From Acidobacteriaceae bacterium (GTDB taxonomy: Bacteria > Acidobacteriota > Terriglobia > Terriglobales > Acidobacteriaceae), in assembly GCA_003140075.1 (NCBI GenBank), contig PLIO01000111.1, forward strand, positions 11,301-52,834: 41,534 bases of DNA, written 5' to 3'. A program made the translations under genes and the position numbers. The notes below the pieces were generated by a model. That model was not told the DNA's origin. It saw nothing but the letters and a program-made list of their open reading frames with translations, and searched no databases. Shown one piece after another: positions 1 through 9,900 of the stretch (its first letter is position 1; every line of letters starts with the position of its first letter).

Positions 1-520
1 GCCGAGAATCGTTACACGTTGAAACGGGCGGTCGTGAGGGTCCGAATGCCAGTCGCCTGACACTAACCCATGACCGCCCTAAGAGGGCCGTCCGCCTTCT
101 CAGGGGACTGCCGCGCTACAGCAGATGCCAGAGTACTGTTCTCAAACTGTTATGACTGTTCAAAGTTGCTCACTTCCTCAGATCCCTAGAGGACGTCCGA
201 CTACCGAAGAACAGCGTTAGGAATCGATGATAGGCGGCAGAGTGAAGGCAGGACCTCGTTCATTCCGCGAAGGGCAATGCATAACTATGAGCTGCTCTCG
301 AAAAAAGGCTCAACCAGGCACAGGTGGAGCCTTTACCGAACAGTGAGCACTCTTGCTCAGAAAAATGACAGTGCCATTGTTAAGATCGAACCCGGGAACA
401 AATGAAGAGTCATGACTTAGCAATGACGACCGCCGAACTTGGCAGAGTTCCGCAGCGTTATGTGACCGGCAATTGACACGAAGGAATACGCTGACTCAAC
501 CCGAGGGGCGGAGGCTCTAG
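1..520. other. Leader region without a convincing gene
   Basis: No open frame here has credible codon use or a ribosome binding site. Two foldable segments stand out. A long imperfect hairpin spans about 26-79 (GGGCGGTCGTG against CATGACCGCCC, with inner pairing GGGT/ACCC). A second hairpin at 304-334 has arms AAAGGCTC and GAGCCTTT around a 15-nt loop. The first could be the 3' structure of a gene lying outside the window. The promoter of the mannose operon should lie in the last 150 bases, but I see no convincing -35/-10 pair. Confidence 0.4.
26..79. other. Long imperfect stem-loop
   Basis: Outer arms at 26-36 and 69-79 pair over 10 of 11 positions. Inner pairing GGGT/ACCC and an inner CAG-TCGC-CTG hairpin can extend it. 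The strand is not decided. It may be a terminator of an upstream gene or a small structured RNA, and no T-run follows it. Confidence 0.3.
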
Positions 521-1558
521 ATGGCGAGTGAAACGGGCCTCCTGATGAACGCCGAGCAGACACCCGTCGCTCCGCAAGTCCTCCTCTATCCGCTGCGATT
601 CGAACCGATCTATCAGCATCGGCTGTGGGGCGGTCGGCGTTTGGCCGATCTGCTTACCGCACCGCTGCCGAGGGGCCCTGTCGGCGAAGCGTGGATACTC
701 AGCGACCGCGATGACCATGCGAACCAGGTAAGCGATGGACCGCTCAAGGGGTGGACCATCGGCCAATTGCTGGAGCAGTTTCCAGAGGAAATGCTGGGAA
801 AGCTGGCCGGGCGTTTCCGCCGATTTCCACTGTTGCTGAAGTTCCTTGACGTGCATGAAATGCTCTCGGTCCAGGTGCATCCTGGTAGAGCCAACAAGAA
901 CCTGCTACCCGCGGGAGAAACCCCGAAAACCGAGGCCTGGGTCGTGCTGGAGGCGGGACCGGAAAGCCGCATTTATGGCGGGTTGAAGCCAGGGACAACT
1001 CCAGCCAGCCTGCGCCTAGCGGTGGAGAACGGCACTGTGGTGGACCAACTCGCAGAGTTGACCCCGAAACCTGGGGACGCCGTTTTCCTTCCGGCCGGGA
1101 CGGTTCACGCTCTAGGCGGCGACGTTATGGTATTCGAGATTCAGCAAAACAGCGACGTGACATTCCGGCTGTACGATTGGGGTCATATGGACGAGAAGAC
1201 GGGTGAACTGCGACCGCTCCAGGTTGAGCAGGCGATGGCCTGCATTGATTTTGCCGAGGGTGCCGTCGGGTTTGTAGCGCCTGCGGTGGAGATGACCACG
1301 CCTGTGGAACGCGAGAAACTCTTTGATTGTGAACACTTCCGGTTATGGCGGCTCCGCGGACAATCGTCGTTTGCCGTCGGCGCCACAGGTATGCCGCGAG
1401 TGTTGGTGTGCATCGAGGGCACCGGTCAGGTCGAGCATGTCGGGACCAGCTACCCCGTTGGAAAGGGCGACGTGTTGCTCTTGCCGGCGGTGATTGGTGC
1501 GTGTACCTTTCGGCCCCGCGGCGCAGTGAACTTGTTGGAAATTGCGTTGCCGGACTGA
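521..1558 (+). CDS. manA: Class I mannose-6-phosphate isomerase
   Basis: Zinc-dependent cytosolic enzyme interconverting mannose-6-phosphate and fructose-6-phosphate. The 345-residue length and cupin-type layout fit the ManA family. The zinc-site signature is visible: Gln118 and His120 in the QVHPG motif, Glu138 in the KTEAW motif, and His196 in the GTVHALG motif. The start at 521 is preceded by GGAGG with 6 nt spacing; a second Met eight codons later is possible but has no comparable site. It is the first gene of a three-gene same-strand cluster with a phosphomannomutase-like HAD protein and a GH130 protein. Together they could carry mannose released as mannose-1-phosphate into glycolysis. 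The enzyme assignment is strong; the pathway role is inferred from context. Confidence 0.93.
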   Translation: MASETGLLMNAEQTPVAPQVLLYPLRFEPIYQHRLWGGRRLADLLTAPLPRGPVGEAWILSDRDDHANQVSDGPLKGWTIGQLLEQFPEEMLGKLAGRFRRFPLLLKFLDVHEMLSVQVHPGRANKNLLPAGETPKTEAWVVLEAGPESRIYGGLKPGTTPASLRLAVENGTVVDQLAELTPKPGDAVFLPAGTVHALGGDVMVFEIQQNSDVTFRLYDWGHMDEKTGELRPLQVEQAMACIDFAEGAVGFVAPAVEMTTPVEREKLFDCEHFRLWRLRGQSSFAVGATGMPRVLVCIEGTGQVEHVGTSYPVGKGDVLLLPAVIGACTFRPRGAVNLLEIALPD

Positions 1559-1587
1559 GATGGCAAGAACTCCGATGGGGAGTCAGA

Positions 1588-2352
1588 GTGAAAAAGCTAA
1601 TTGTGTTTGATCTGGACGGTACGCTTGCCGGAAGCAAGTCGCCGCTTGACGCCGAGATGTCAACGCTGCTCCATGATCTTCTCCTGATCGTCAAAGTGGC
1701 CGTGATTTCCGGAGGCGACTGGCCGCAGTTCGAAGAGCAACTGCTCGCCAATCTTCCTAAGGATGAACGCCTGGCGAATCTGTCTCTGCTTCCAACATGC
1801 GGAACAAAGTTTTATCGGTATGATGCGTCAGCCTGGAAACAAATCTATTCGGAAGATTTCACCACGGTGGAACGAGACAAGATTCTGAGTTCTCTCAAGA
1901 ACGCCGTCAACATCGCGAACTTCAAACCCGACAAATTATGGGGAGAACAAATCGAAGACCGGGGCAGCCAGATCACATTTTCGGCCTTAGGTCAGCAGGC
2001 CCCTTTAGAAGAAAAAAACAAATGGGATCCAGATGTCGCCAAGCGGAAGAAGATTAAGGCAATTCTCGACACGCTGATTCCAGACTTTTCTGTCCGAACC
2101 GGGGGCTCTACGTCCATTGATATCACCAAACCTGGCATCGATAAAGCCTACGGCATCAGAAAACTGCGAGATATCCTCGGTATTTCGATAAAAGAGATGA
2201 TTTATATAGGCGATGCTTTGTACGTGGGCGGCAATGATCATCCTGCCCAAGAAGCGGGAGTGGATTGCATTCCAGTTAAGGATCCCAACGAGACCAAGCG
2301 GGTCATTCAAACAATCGTCGTTTGCTTAGCGGTCAGCGATCAGGCGGCGTGA
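1588..2352 (+). CDS. HAD-IIB protein resembling eukaryotic-type phosphomannomutase
   Basis: This 254-residue protein starts with the HAD motif DLDGT (nucleophile Asp8, acid/base Asp10). An ISGGDW segment follows, then GGSTSIDI followed by a Lys, then GDALYVGGNDH. The last two blocks and the segment between them closely follow the eukaryotic phosphomannomutase (PMM1/PMM2) family, which converts mannose-1-phosphate to mannose-6-phosphate. A generic sugar-phosphate phosphatase is the alternative. The reading frame is open much further upstream into manA. I chose GTG at 1588 because GGGGAG sits 5 nt before it and the protein then begins directly with the first HAD strand. It lies 29 bases after manA and 30 bases before the GH130 gene, so co-transcription is likely. 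Confidence 0.8.
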   Translation: MKKLIVFDLDGTLAGSKSPLDAEMSTLLHDLLLIVKVAVISGGDWPQFEEQLLANLPKDERLANLSLLPTCGTKFYRYDASAWKQIYSEDFTTVERDKILSSLKNAVNIANFKPDKLWGEQIEDRGSQITFSALGQQAPLEEKNKWDPDVAKRKKIKAILDTLIPDFSVRTGGSTSIDITKPGIDKAYGIRKLRDILGISIKEMIYIGDALYVGGNDHPAQEAGVDCIPVKDPNETKRVIQTIVVCLAVSDQAA

Positions 2353-2382
2353 GGTTATGAGAAGCACCGATAAGAGGAATTG

Positions 2383-3489
2383 ATGCGCGGATTCGAGGTG
2401 CAGCGGCTGGGAATGTTGATGGAGCCGGAGCCGGGTAATCCGCAAGAGATCGAGGGTGTACTGAATCCTGCTGCCGCTCGTGGGCCGGACGGTGAACTTT
2501 ATCTCTTCCCGCGGCTGGTCGCGCGCGGCAATTACTCGCGCATCGGCATTGCGCGAGTGCGATTTAATGAAGCCGGCGATCCCGTAGGCGTCGAGCGGCT
2601 TGGCATCGCGTTAGAGCCGGAGGCCGATTATGAGCTGCGTCCCGACGGCAGCGGAGGCTGCGAAGATCCTCGGATTACGTTCGTGGAACCATTACAGCGC
2701 TACGTGATGACTTACACCGCGTTTTCGCCCCGCGGCCCGCGAATCGCCCGGGCAATCTCGCAGGACCTTTTCCACTGGCAGCGCCTGGGGCTGTCGACCT
2801 TTGCTCCGTATCATGGCATCGATTCCAGCCAAGTGGATGACAAAGACGCCTGCGTATTCCCCGTTGCCATTCCGAATCCAAGCGGCGAACCGGAACTCGC
2901 GGTCCTCCACCGGCCGCTGTTTCCCGGAACTCGTCCCGAGGAAACCGCCAGCGATGAAGCGTCCCGTGAAGTGGACCTTGATCGCGAAAGCATCTGGATT
3001 TCCTACCGCCCGCTTTCCCTCGAGTCCCGTGGGCCAGATAACATCAACCAGTTTTCTCATCACCGGCTCGCAACTCCGGTGTCCCCGTGGGAGCGCCTCA
3101 AAATCGGATGCGGCACTCCTCCAGTCCTGACCCGGCACGGTTGGCTGATCGTTTACCACGGCGTCAGTGAAATGGAGGAACCCAGCAACGGGATCCATCC
3201 GCTGTGCTACTCAGCCGGAGTGATGGTGCTTTCGAAAGAGCATCCGCAAATGATCCGGTATCGTTCAGCGGAACCCGTGCTGACCCCAGAGGTGCCGGAG
3301 GAACGCCGCGGGACGGTCGCGAATGTCGTGTTCCCGACCGGCATTGACCGGCGCGACGACCTCGGCTCACCGGAACGCTTCGACGTTTATTATGGGATGG
3401 CCGATTACCGGATTGGCGTGGCGCGCCTTGAAGTGCCGGATGTCTTGCCGCCGGGAAGAGTCGCTGACTCACCAGAAGCAAAAGTGTAA
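2383..3489 (+). CDS. GH130-family glycosidase/mannoside phosphorylase-like protein
   Basis: 368-residue five-bladed beta-propeller-type enzyme. GH130 signatures seen are CEDPRIT (Asp95), then DDKDACVFP, then GCGTPP followed by GWLIVYHG, and a C-terminal VVFPTG...YYGMAD block. Characterised GH130 members mostly phosphorolyse beta-mannosides to alpha-mannose-1-phosphate; some are hydrolases. There is no signal peptide, so it acts in the cytoplasm. ATG at 2383 is preferred over an in-frame TTG at 2380 because AGAGGA lies 4 nt upstream of the ATG. Following a phosphomannomutase-like gene and manA, it completes a plausible mannoside to fructose-6-phosphate route. The exact substrate cannot be read from sequence. 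Confidence 0.85.
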   Translation: MRGFEVQRLGMLMEPEPGNPQEIEGVLNPAAARGPDGELYLFPRLVARGNYSRIGIARVRFNEAGDPVGVERLGIALEPEADYELRPDGSGGCEDPRITFVEPLQRYVMTYTAFSPRGPRIARAISQDLFHWQRLGLSTFAPYHGIDSSQVDDKDACVFPVAIPNPSGEPELAVLHRPLFPGTRPEETASDEASREVDLDRESIWISYRPLSLESRGPDNINQFSHHRLATPVSPWERLKIGCGTPPVLTRHGWLIVYHGVSEMEEPSNGIHPLCYSAGVMVLSKEHPQMIRYRSAEPVLTPEVPEERRGTVANVVFPTGIDRRDDLGSPERFDVYYGMADYRIGVARLEVPDVLPPGRVADSPEAKV

Positions 3490-3716
3490 CGCGGCTGATT
3501 TCGGGAACTCAAAATAACGTGTCAATCGCCTCCTCCGCGTGGCTCATCGCGTCTTGAAGCCGTGCCGCGAATCTGCCCAACAAATTTTGTTGCCTCCTCG
3601 TTAAGCAAGCTGGCAAGAGCAGTTGGTCTATGGTAAGTGTTCGAGCAACGCACCTATGCGAGGAGTCCCTTCCCCTGCGGCCCCTCCCCTGCGGCCTCCC
3701 AAGGCCCCGTTTCACT

Positions 3717-6014
3717 TCAGGGGACAACCCCGGAGTGGGAGTGGACAGGTATGCCAATTTGGGAAATAAGGCGCAGGAAAGCAGGTTCTTTTCGGAGTGA
3801 ATCGAAACGAGGATCGACGTTAATCCACACTAATTGCCGGGCCCGCTGCTCGAACGCCCGCTCCAAATGAGACATCACGGAAGCGCCGTCTTCGAGTCCG
3901 GCAAAGATGATGGCTGCACTGATTGGGGACACGAATTGGCGGTTCGACATCGTCTCCAGCTCAGTCAGGATCGCGCGCGCCTCTTGGCTGCGGCTGAGAC
4001 GTGCCAGGCCATATCCAAGTTCAGCCAGGACTGCCGGGGTTCGCCCCACAATCTTGATGCCTTCGGTGAAGTGATGGAGAGCCTCTTCGCCTCGGTCCTG
4101 CTCCAGCAGCACCCGGCCAAGCGACCAATGCGCGTGGCCAAAACCCGGATTGAGTTCGAGAGTGCTTCGCAAGCTGGCAGCGGCCTCGTTCCAGAGGCGC
4201 ATTCGGTAGTAGCAGCCTCCTAACGCGGTGCTTGTAATGGCCGAGAGCGGATCGAGTTCAAGGGCCCGCAGGATCTCACTCCGCGCCTCTTCCAGTCGCC
4301 CTAGAGGTGTTAAGAAATCCAGTGCATAGTGGAAGTGGACGGCAGAGAATCCCGCTCCGGCTGCCAGCGCGTCGGCGAACGTCCGCTCTGCTTTAGCCCA
4401 ATCCCAATCGTATCCCGCTTGCACGGTGGCTAACAGGCAAATGCCCGAGACAGAGTTTTGTTCCAGATCCAGACCCGCCTCCAATGCGGACTTTACCCGG
4501 GGGATTGCCTCTGCGGTCGATTCCAAACCGTACCACTCCAACTGGGCGTGGCACTCGGCGATGGCCACGTGGGCCGCGGCGTATTCTGGATCAAGCTCAA
4601 CGGAACGCTTCAAGCACTCGAGCGCCTGCTGGTGACCCTCGCCGGTCTGCTGATTATAGAAATACCGGGAGCGAAGATAGAGCTGGTATGCTTCGGGATT
4701 TCTCACAGGCCGTTTCTGCTGCGAAACGGCGGCGGGACTCGGTCCGAGCTTGAGTCGCAGGCTTTCGAGGATCGCCTCGGTCAACTCGTCCTGCAGGGAG
4801 AACAGATCCTTCATGTCGGCGTCGAAGCGATGGGACCACAGCTGGTAGCCTTCCTGCGTCTCGCTCAACTGAGCGGTCAGGCGAAGTTTGTCTCCGGACC
4901 GGCGTAAGCTGCCATGCACAAGATGAGAGGCTCGCAGCTTCCGGCCGATTTCCCGGACGTCGAGCGTAGTTCCCTTGCATTGAAATGAGGAACTGCGTGA
5001 GACCACCCGCAGGCCCTCGATCTGCGTAAGCCCATTGATCAGCTCTTCCGCCAACCCATCGCAAATGTAGTCGTTGCCCGGATCAGGACTCACGTTGATC
5101 AGAGGCAGGACGGCAACGGTGTGGGAACTTATTGGGGCTTCCGCGGGGGAACACCGCTGCCTGTCCACGCCGGTGATCTGAGTATCCTCACGCCTCTCCA
5201 CCCGCTCCAGATCTACGATCATCTGGCTTACGTCCGCATACCGTTTCTCCGGATCTTTTTGCAAAGCTCTGGTGACGATCTGATCGAGCGCTGGAGTAGT
5301 GCCCCGCAGCAGGGTTCCAATCCCGGCCGGCTCATCGATCAGAATCGATCTTATGGCGGATTGCTCCTTTCCTCCAAAAGGAAGCGTCCCAGTCAGCATT
5401 TCGTAGAGCACCACGCCAAGACTCCAAATATCGCTGCGCGCATCGCCAACTCCCTTTTCAATCTGCTCCGGTGACATGTAGCTGAGGGTGCCAACCCATG
5501 CCATGGTCTGCGTGGCATCGGGGTCTACGGCACTTCTGGCGAGGCCAAAATCGAGCAGCTTGGTCACCGCTTGCCTCGTCAAGAAAATATTGGCACTTTT
5601 AACGTCCCGGTGAAAGATGTGCTTGGCATGTGCTTCGGCCAGGGCGAGACCGGTGTGGCGGCAAATGGAGACGGCTTGTTCCCACGGCAGCGCGCCCCTC
5701 CGTACGAGGGTGCCGACGTCCGCCCCCTGCAGGTATTCCATTGCGATGAAGAGTTGTCCTTCGGATTCGCCCACCGCGTAAATCGTGCAAATGTTCGGAT
5801 GGTTGAGACCTGCCGCCGCTTGCGCCTCCCGAAGTAGCCGGGCGCGGCTGGCTCCGTCGGAACTGGTGCCATGGGAGACGAATTTCAAGGCGACCGGGCG
5901 GCCTAACTGGAGGTCCCGAGCGCGGTATACTACGCCCATCCCTCCGCGGCCCAAGAACTCTTCCACTCGGTAGCCCGAAAAAACTCGGCCTATGCGATCC
6001 GTGTCCTCGAGCAT
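3717..6014 (-). CDS. Ser/Thr protein kinase with TolB/FlgO-like domain and TPR repeats
   Basis: About 765 residues. The kinase domain covers roughly residues 15-275: glycine loop GRGGMG at 22-27, Lys44 in VALKFV, HRDVKSAN with catalytic Asp137, DFGLAR with Asp155, and the SPEQ activation-segment end. Residues about 290-430 (AVLPLINVS...GDYICDGLAEEL...) match the TolB/FlgO-like domain often fused to such kinases and to CadC/adenylate cyclase proteins. TPR helices follow to the C terminus. No transmembrane segment is obvious, so it is probably cytosolic. The frame is open to 6446, but that part is antisense to the divergent gene. I place the start at Met 6014, five residues before the kinase fold proper; Met 6149 is an alternative. 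No strong Shine-Dalgarno decides it. Confidence 0.88.
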   Translation of the reverse strand: MLEDTDRIGRVFSGYRVEEFLGRGGMGVVYRARDLQLGRPVALKFVSHGTSSDGASRARLLREAQAAAGLNHPNICTIYAVGESEGQLFIAMEYLQGADVGTLVRRGALPWEQAVSICRHTGLALAEAHAKHIFHRDVKSANIFLTRQAVTKLLDFGLARSAVDPDATQTMAWVGTLSYMSPEQIEKGVGDARSDIWSLGVVLYEMLTGTLPFGGKEQSAIRSILIDEPAGIGTLLRGTTPALDQIVTRALQKDPEKRYADVSQMIVDLERVERREDTQITGVDRQRCSPAEAPISSHTVAVLPLINVSPDPGNDYICDGLAEELINGLTQIEGLRVVSRSSSFQCKGTTLDVREIGRKLRASHLVHGSLRRSGDKLRLTAQLSETQEGYQLWSHRFDADMKDLFSLQDELTEAILESLRLKLGPSPAAVSQQKRPVRNPEAYQLYLRSRYFYNQQTGEGHQQALECLKRSVELDPEYAAAHVAIAECHAQLEWYGLESTAEAIPRVKSALEAGLDLEQNSVSGICLLATVQAGYDWDWAKAERTFADALAAGAGFSAVHFHYALDFLTPLGRLEEARSEILRALELDPLSAITSTALGGCYYRMRLWNEAAASLRSTLELNPGFGHAHWSLGRVLLEQDRGEEALHHFTEGIKIVGRTPAVLAELGYGLARLSRSQEARAILTELETMSNRQFVSPISAAIIFAGLEDGASVMSHLERAFEQRARQLVWINVDPRFDSLRKEPAFLRLISQIGIPVHSHSGVVP

Positions 6015-6192
6015 CGTCTCATTATGCCTGAAAGCTCCCCCGAAGTCGGTTTTTTGCGGTCCGCGCGATGATCTGTTTTGGTTTGGCCCTTGCGCGCGGC
6101 ATTCCATCTCCGGCACCCAGGGCTGGGAGTTGCAACCAGAGCACCTCATGTTAGTATCTTCTGCGTTGCCCATCAATAAGTGGCAATTAACT

Positions 6193-6909
6193 ATGACCGA
6201 CTTCCCAGACGCCATGCCGCACGGCCCGATCATAGAGGTTTTCCCCGGCGTCTTTTTCGTGACCGGCACGATGCGGGCCGAGTTCTTTGGATCGATGTGG
6301 CAGTTCAGCCGCAACATGACGGTGGTCCGAGAGGACGGCGGTCTAACCATTGTCAATTCGGTGCGACTCAACGACGAAGGTCTCGCCCGGCTCGAGGCGT
6401 TGGGCAATGTGGTGAATGTGGTCCGGATCGGCGACATGCACGGCATTGACGATCCCTTCTACCTGAAGCGCTACAGCCCCACCTTCTGGGCTCTGCCGGG
6501 CATGAACATTCAAGAGGGCTTGCACGTCGACAAGCAGCTCATCGAGGGAGGAGAGATGCCCTTCCGTGGGTGCAGCCTGTTTGCCTTCAAGACCACACAG
6601 CTGCCCGAGTGCATTCTGCGACTCGACCGCGAGGGTGGGATCATGATCGCTTGCGACTCGTTGCAGAACTGGATCGAACCGGACGAATTCTTCCTTGATG
6701 AAACTGTTACTACGATGAGGGGAATGGGTTTCTTCACACGTGCAGGCCTCGGCTTGGCGTGGTTGCAGGAGAGCAAGCCCCAGGCGGAAGACTTCGTGAG
6801 GCTGAAGCAAGTGCCGTTCAGGCACGCGCTGTGTGGGCACGGAACGCCGCTAAGGGACACGGCTCAAGAGGGCTACCATGGCGCCTTCCAGCGTTTCTTC
6901 GGGGTGTGA
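6193..6909 (+). CDS. Metallo-beta-lactamase-fold-like protein lacking the zinc HxHxDH motif
   Basis: 238-residue soluble protein with the strand pattern of an MBL fold (VFPGVFFVTG, TIVNS, VVRIGDMHGIDDPFY, MIACDSLQNW, ALCGHGTPL). Where a metal-binding HxHxDH is expected, residues 82-87 read MHGIDD, so canonical zinc hydrolase chemistry is doubtful. It resembles DUF4336-type MBL relatives, at moderate confidence. Its stop is 3 bases before the start of the giant kinase/cyclase, so the two are almost surely co-transcribed and perhaps functionally coupled. The start at 6193 is uncertain, since an in-frame ATG at 6148 would add 15 residues. Neither has a strong ribosome binding site. Confidence 0.7.
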   Translation: MTDFPDAMPHGPIIEVFPGVFFVTGTMRAEFFGSMWQFSRNMTVVREDGGLTIVNSVRLNDEGLARLEALGNVVNVVRIGDMHGIDDPFYLKRYSPTFWALPGMNIQEGLHVDKQLIEGGEMPFRGCSLFAFKTTQLPECILRLDREGGIMIACDSLQNWIEPDEFFLDETVTTMRGMGFFTRAGLGLAWLQESKPQAEDFVRLKQVPFRHALCGHGTPLRDTAQEGYHGAFQRFFGV

Positions 6910-6912
6910 CGC

Positions 6913-9900
6913 ATGGCGGTAAACTGGTCCGCGAAGCTCGGGGGTGTAGACATCCCGGGATTCGAGCTGGTGGAACTGATCTACGAATCGGGCCCTCGGA
7001 TCATCATCCGCGCTGTGCGCAAGTCAGACCGCCAGCCGGTCATCCTCAAGACGCTTAGCGCGCAGTACCCCCGGACCCAGGACGTAGCGGAAATTCGGCG
7101 TGAGTTTCAAATCCTGCAGCGTCTGCAAATCGAAGGGCTGCAAATCGACGGGGTCATCCGAGTTCACTCCCTGGTGGCCAACCCCTCCGGCAGCTTGGCC
7201 ATCGCGATGGAGTTATTCGGCATCTCGTTTGCCGACCTCATGGCCCAGCGGAAGCGGGAGCCGCTTCCCCTCGATTTTTTCTTCTCGATCGCCCTCCGGC
7301 TCGTGCGCATTCTGGGCCAGTTGCACGAGCGTGACGTCGTCCATAAGGACATCGGGCCACAAAATCTGCTGTTTGATCGAGACTCCGGCGGCCTTCGCCT
7401 GATCGACTTCGGCATTTCCTCCGAGCTCTCCCGCGAGCGTCAGAGCGTTACATCGTCGGCCCGGCTGGAAGGTTCACTACCGTACATGTCGCCGGAACAG
7501 ACGGGCCGGATAAGCCGGGATTTGGACTACCGCTCCGACTACTACTCTCTGGGCGTCACCTTCTTCGAATTGCTCACCGGCAAGCTCCCCTTCTCGGCCG
7601 ACAATCCGCTCGAGTGGGTCCATCGCCACATCAGCATGGCTGCGCCCGAAGCTCGCGACGTCAATCGAGAAATTCCGGCGCCCCTCTCGCGGATCGTCTC
7701 GAAGCTGATGTCCAAGAACGCCGAAGACCGCTACCAAAGCGCGCACGGATTGATCGCCGACTTGGAGCGCTGTCGCGACGGGCTGGAGCGCAGCGGGTCA
7801 GTCGCGCCTTTCGAGTTGGGGCAGGCGGACGTTTCGCGGACGTTTCAGATCCCGCAGCAGTTGTACGGCCGCGAAAAGGACATAGCGCGGCTCGTGGAAC
7901 TGTTTGATGACGTAACCCATGGCGCCACATCGTTCTGCCTGATCTCGGGCTACGCCGGCGTCGGAAAGTCCGCCCTGGTCAACGAACTTGGAAGATCGAT
8001 CGTGCGCGGGAGAGGCTACCTCATCCAGGGCAAGTTTGACCAGTTCCGGCAGAGTTCCGCCTACGGCGCCTTCGCGCTCGCGTTCCGCGGCCTCATGGAG
8101 CAATTGCTGGGCGAGCCCAAGCATCTTTTGGACGGTTGGCGGCAGGTCCTCCAGGAGGCCCTGGGACGCAACGGGCAGCTCGTCATCGATCTGGTACCAG
8201 AGCTCGAGCTGATTGTCGGCGAGCAGTCGCCCGTTCCAGATCTGCCACCTGCGGAGGCGCAGAACCGATTCCAGATCGTCTTTCTAAACTTCATCAAGGC
8301 TTTCGCCCACGCGCGACATCCATTGGTGATCTTTATGGACGATCTGCAGTGGAGCGACTTCCCCACCCTGAATCTCATACAGCGCCTGGTGACTGCGCGC
8401 GAGATGGGCCACTTACTCGTCTTGGGCGCCTACAGGAGCAGCGCGGTCGACGCGAGCCACCCCCTCCGGGTGGTGCTGAACCAGATCCAGAAGACGCGCG
8501 AGGTTATCGAGTTCTTGTTGAAGCCTCTGGATCGGGCCGCGGTCGATCGACTCACTGCCGACACTTTGTATAGCGATCCCGAACGCACCCAACCACTCAG
8601 CGCGATCATCTACGAGAAGGCCTCGGGCAACCCGTTCTTCCTCAGGGAACTGCTCAAGAACCTGAATGAGGACGGGGCGATCTTCTTCGACCCCGAGGCG
8701 GGCCGTTGGGACTGGGATACGGCGGCAGTCCAAGGTGCCGTTGCGAGTGACAGCGTGGTTGACTTTATGGTCGCCAGCCTGCGCCGGCTGGCCATGTCCA
8801 CACAGCACGTGCTTCAGCTCGCCGCCTGTGTCGGCCACTCCTTCGACCTCAGGACCCTCTCGACCATCTATGAGCGTTCGATGGAGCAAACCGCAGCAGA
8901 CCTGCATCCGGCGCTCAAGCGCAGCCTGGTAGTCCCATTGAGCGAGAGTTACAAGTTCGTGGGTCGGGGAGCCGACGCCTCCGATGGGGTCAACCCGACC
9001 TACAAGTTCCAGCACGACAGAGTGCAGCAGGCTGCGTATGCGCTGATCGATCACGAGAGGAGGCAGGCAGTTCACCTGTCGATTGGGCGGCTCATTCAAC
9101 AACGATGCACCCATGAGGAGATCGACGAACGGCTCATCGAGATCGTTGGCCACCTGAACGCGGGGCGCGAACTGATCCACGATATTCATGAGCGTCGCGA
9201 GCTCGCGCGTTTGAATCTGGAAGCCGGGACGAAGGCCCGCAGGTCTTCGGCGTACGCCTCTGCACTCGATTTCCTGCGGGTCGGCCATGAGATGCTCGCC
9301 GATAACGCATGGCAAAGCGATTACGACCTCACGCTCTCGCTGAACCGCGAGGTTCAACAGTGCGCGTATCTGACGGGCAACCACGACGAGGCCGACTCGT
9401 GGACGGCAACCATGCTCGACCGCGCACGGACCTCGCTCACCAAGGCGGAAATCCTGTCCGCCCGCACGCGCCAGTACGCCACCATCGGAAGGATGCGCGA
9501 GTCGGTTCAGGCTGCATTTGCGGCCCTATCGCTGGTCGGGGTCGAGCTTATCGAAAACCCTGGTCCCGACACGATCACCCAGGAGATCGCGGACGTGCAG
9601 AAGAACCTGGGGGGGCGGGACATCCCCGACCTGATCGACGCGCCCGAGCTTACCGACCCCGCGGCGCGAATCGCCATTCATGTGCTGATGGAGGTCTTCC
9701 CGGCGACTTTCCTGTCGGGCAGCGGAAGTCTGTTCCCGTACCTGGTCCTAAAGTCCGTCAACCTCTCACTACGCCACGGCAACAGTTCCGAGTCGGCGTT
9801 CGCCTACGCGGCGTACGGGATGCTCCTCTGTGGTGCCCTCAGTGACCCGGCCTTGGGCTACAAGTACGGAAAGCTCGCAGTAGCTATGAACGAGCGCTTC

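Noticed and set aside
11-90. Possible integron attC-like site because of the nested stem
   Set aside because: The conserved core heptamers (GTTRRRY / RYYYAAC) are not present in the right arrangement and no integrase is nearby.
3509-3757. Minus-strand 82-codon frame overlapping the end of the TPR kinase gene
   Set aside because: No ribosome binding site, no recognised family, and it overlaps a well-supported gene in another frame.
6015-6446. N-terminal extension of the minus-strand kinase
   Set aside because: It is antisense to the MBL-like gene and has no domain character; the kinase fold begins right after Met 6014.
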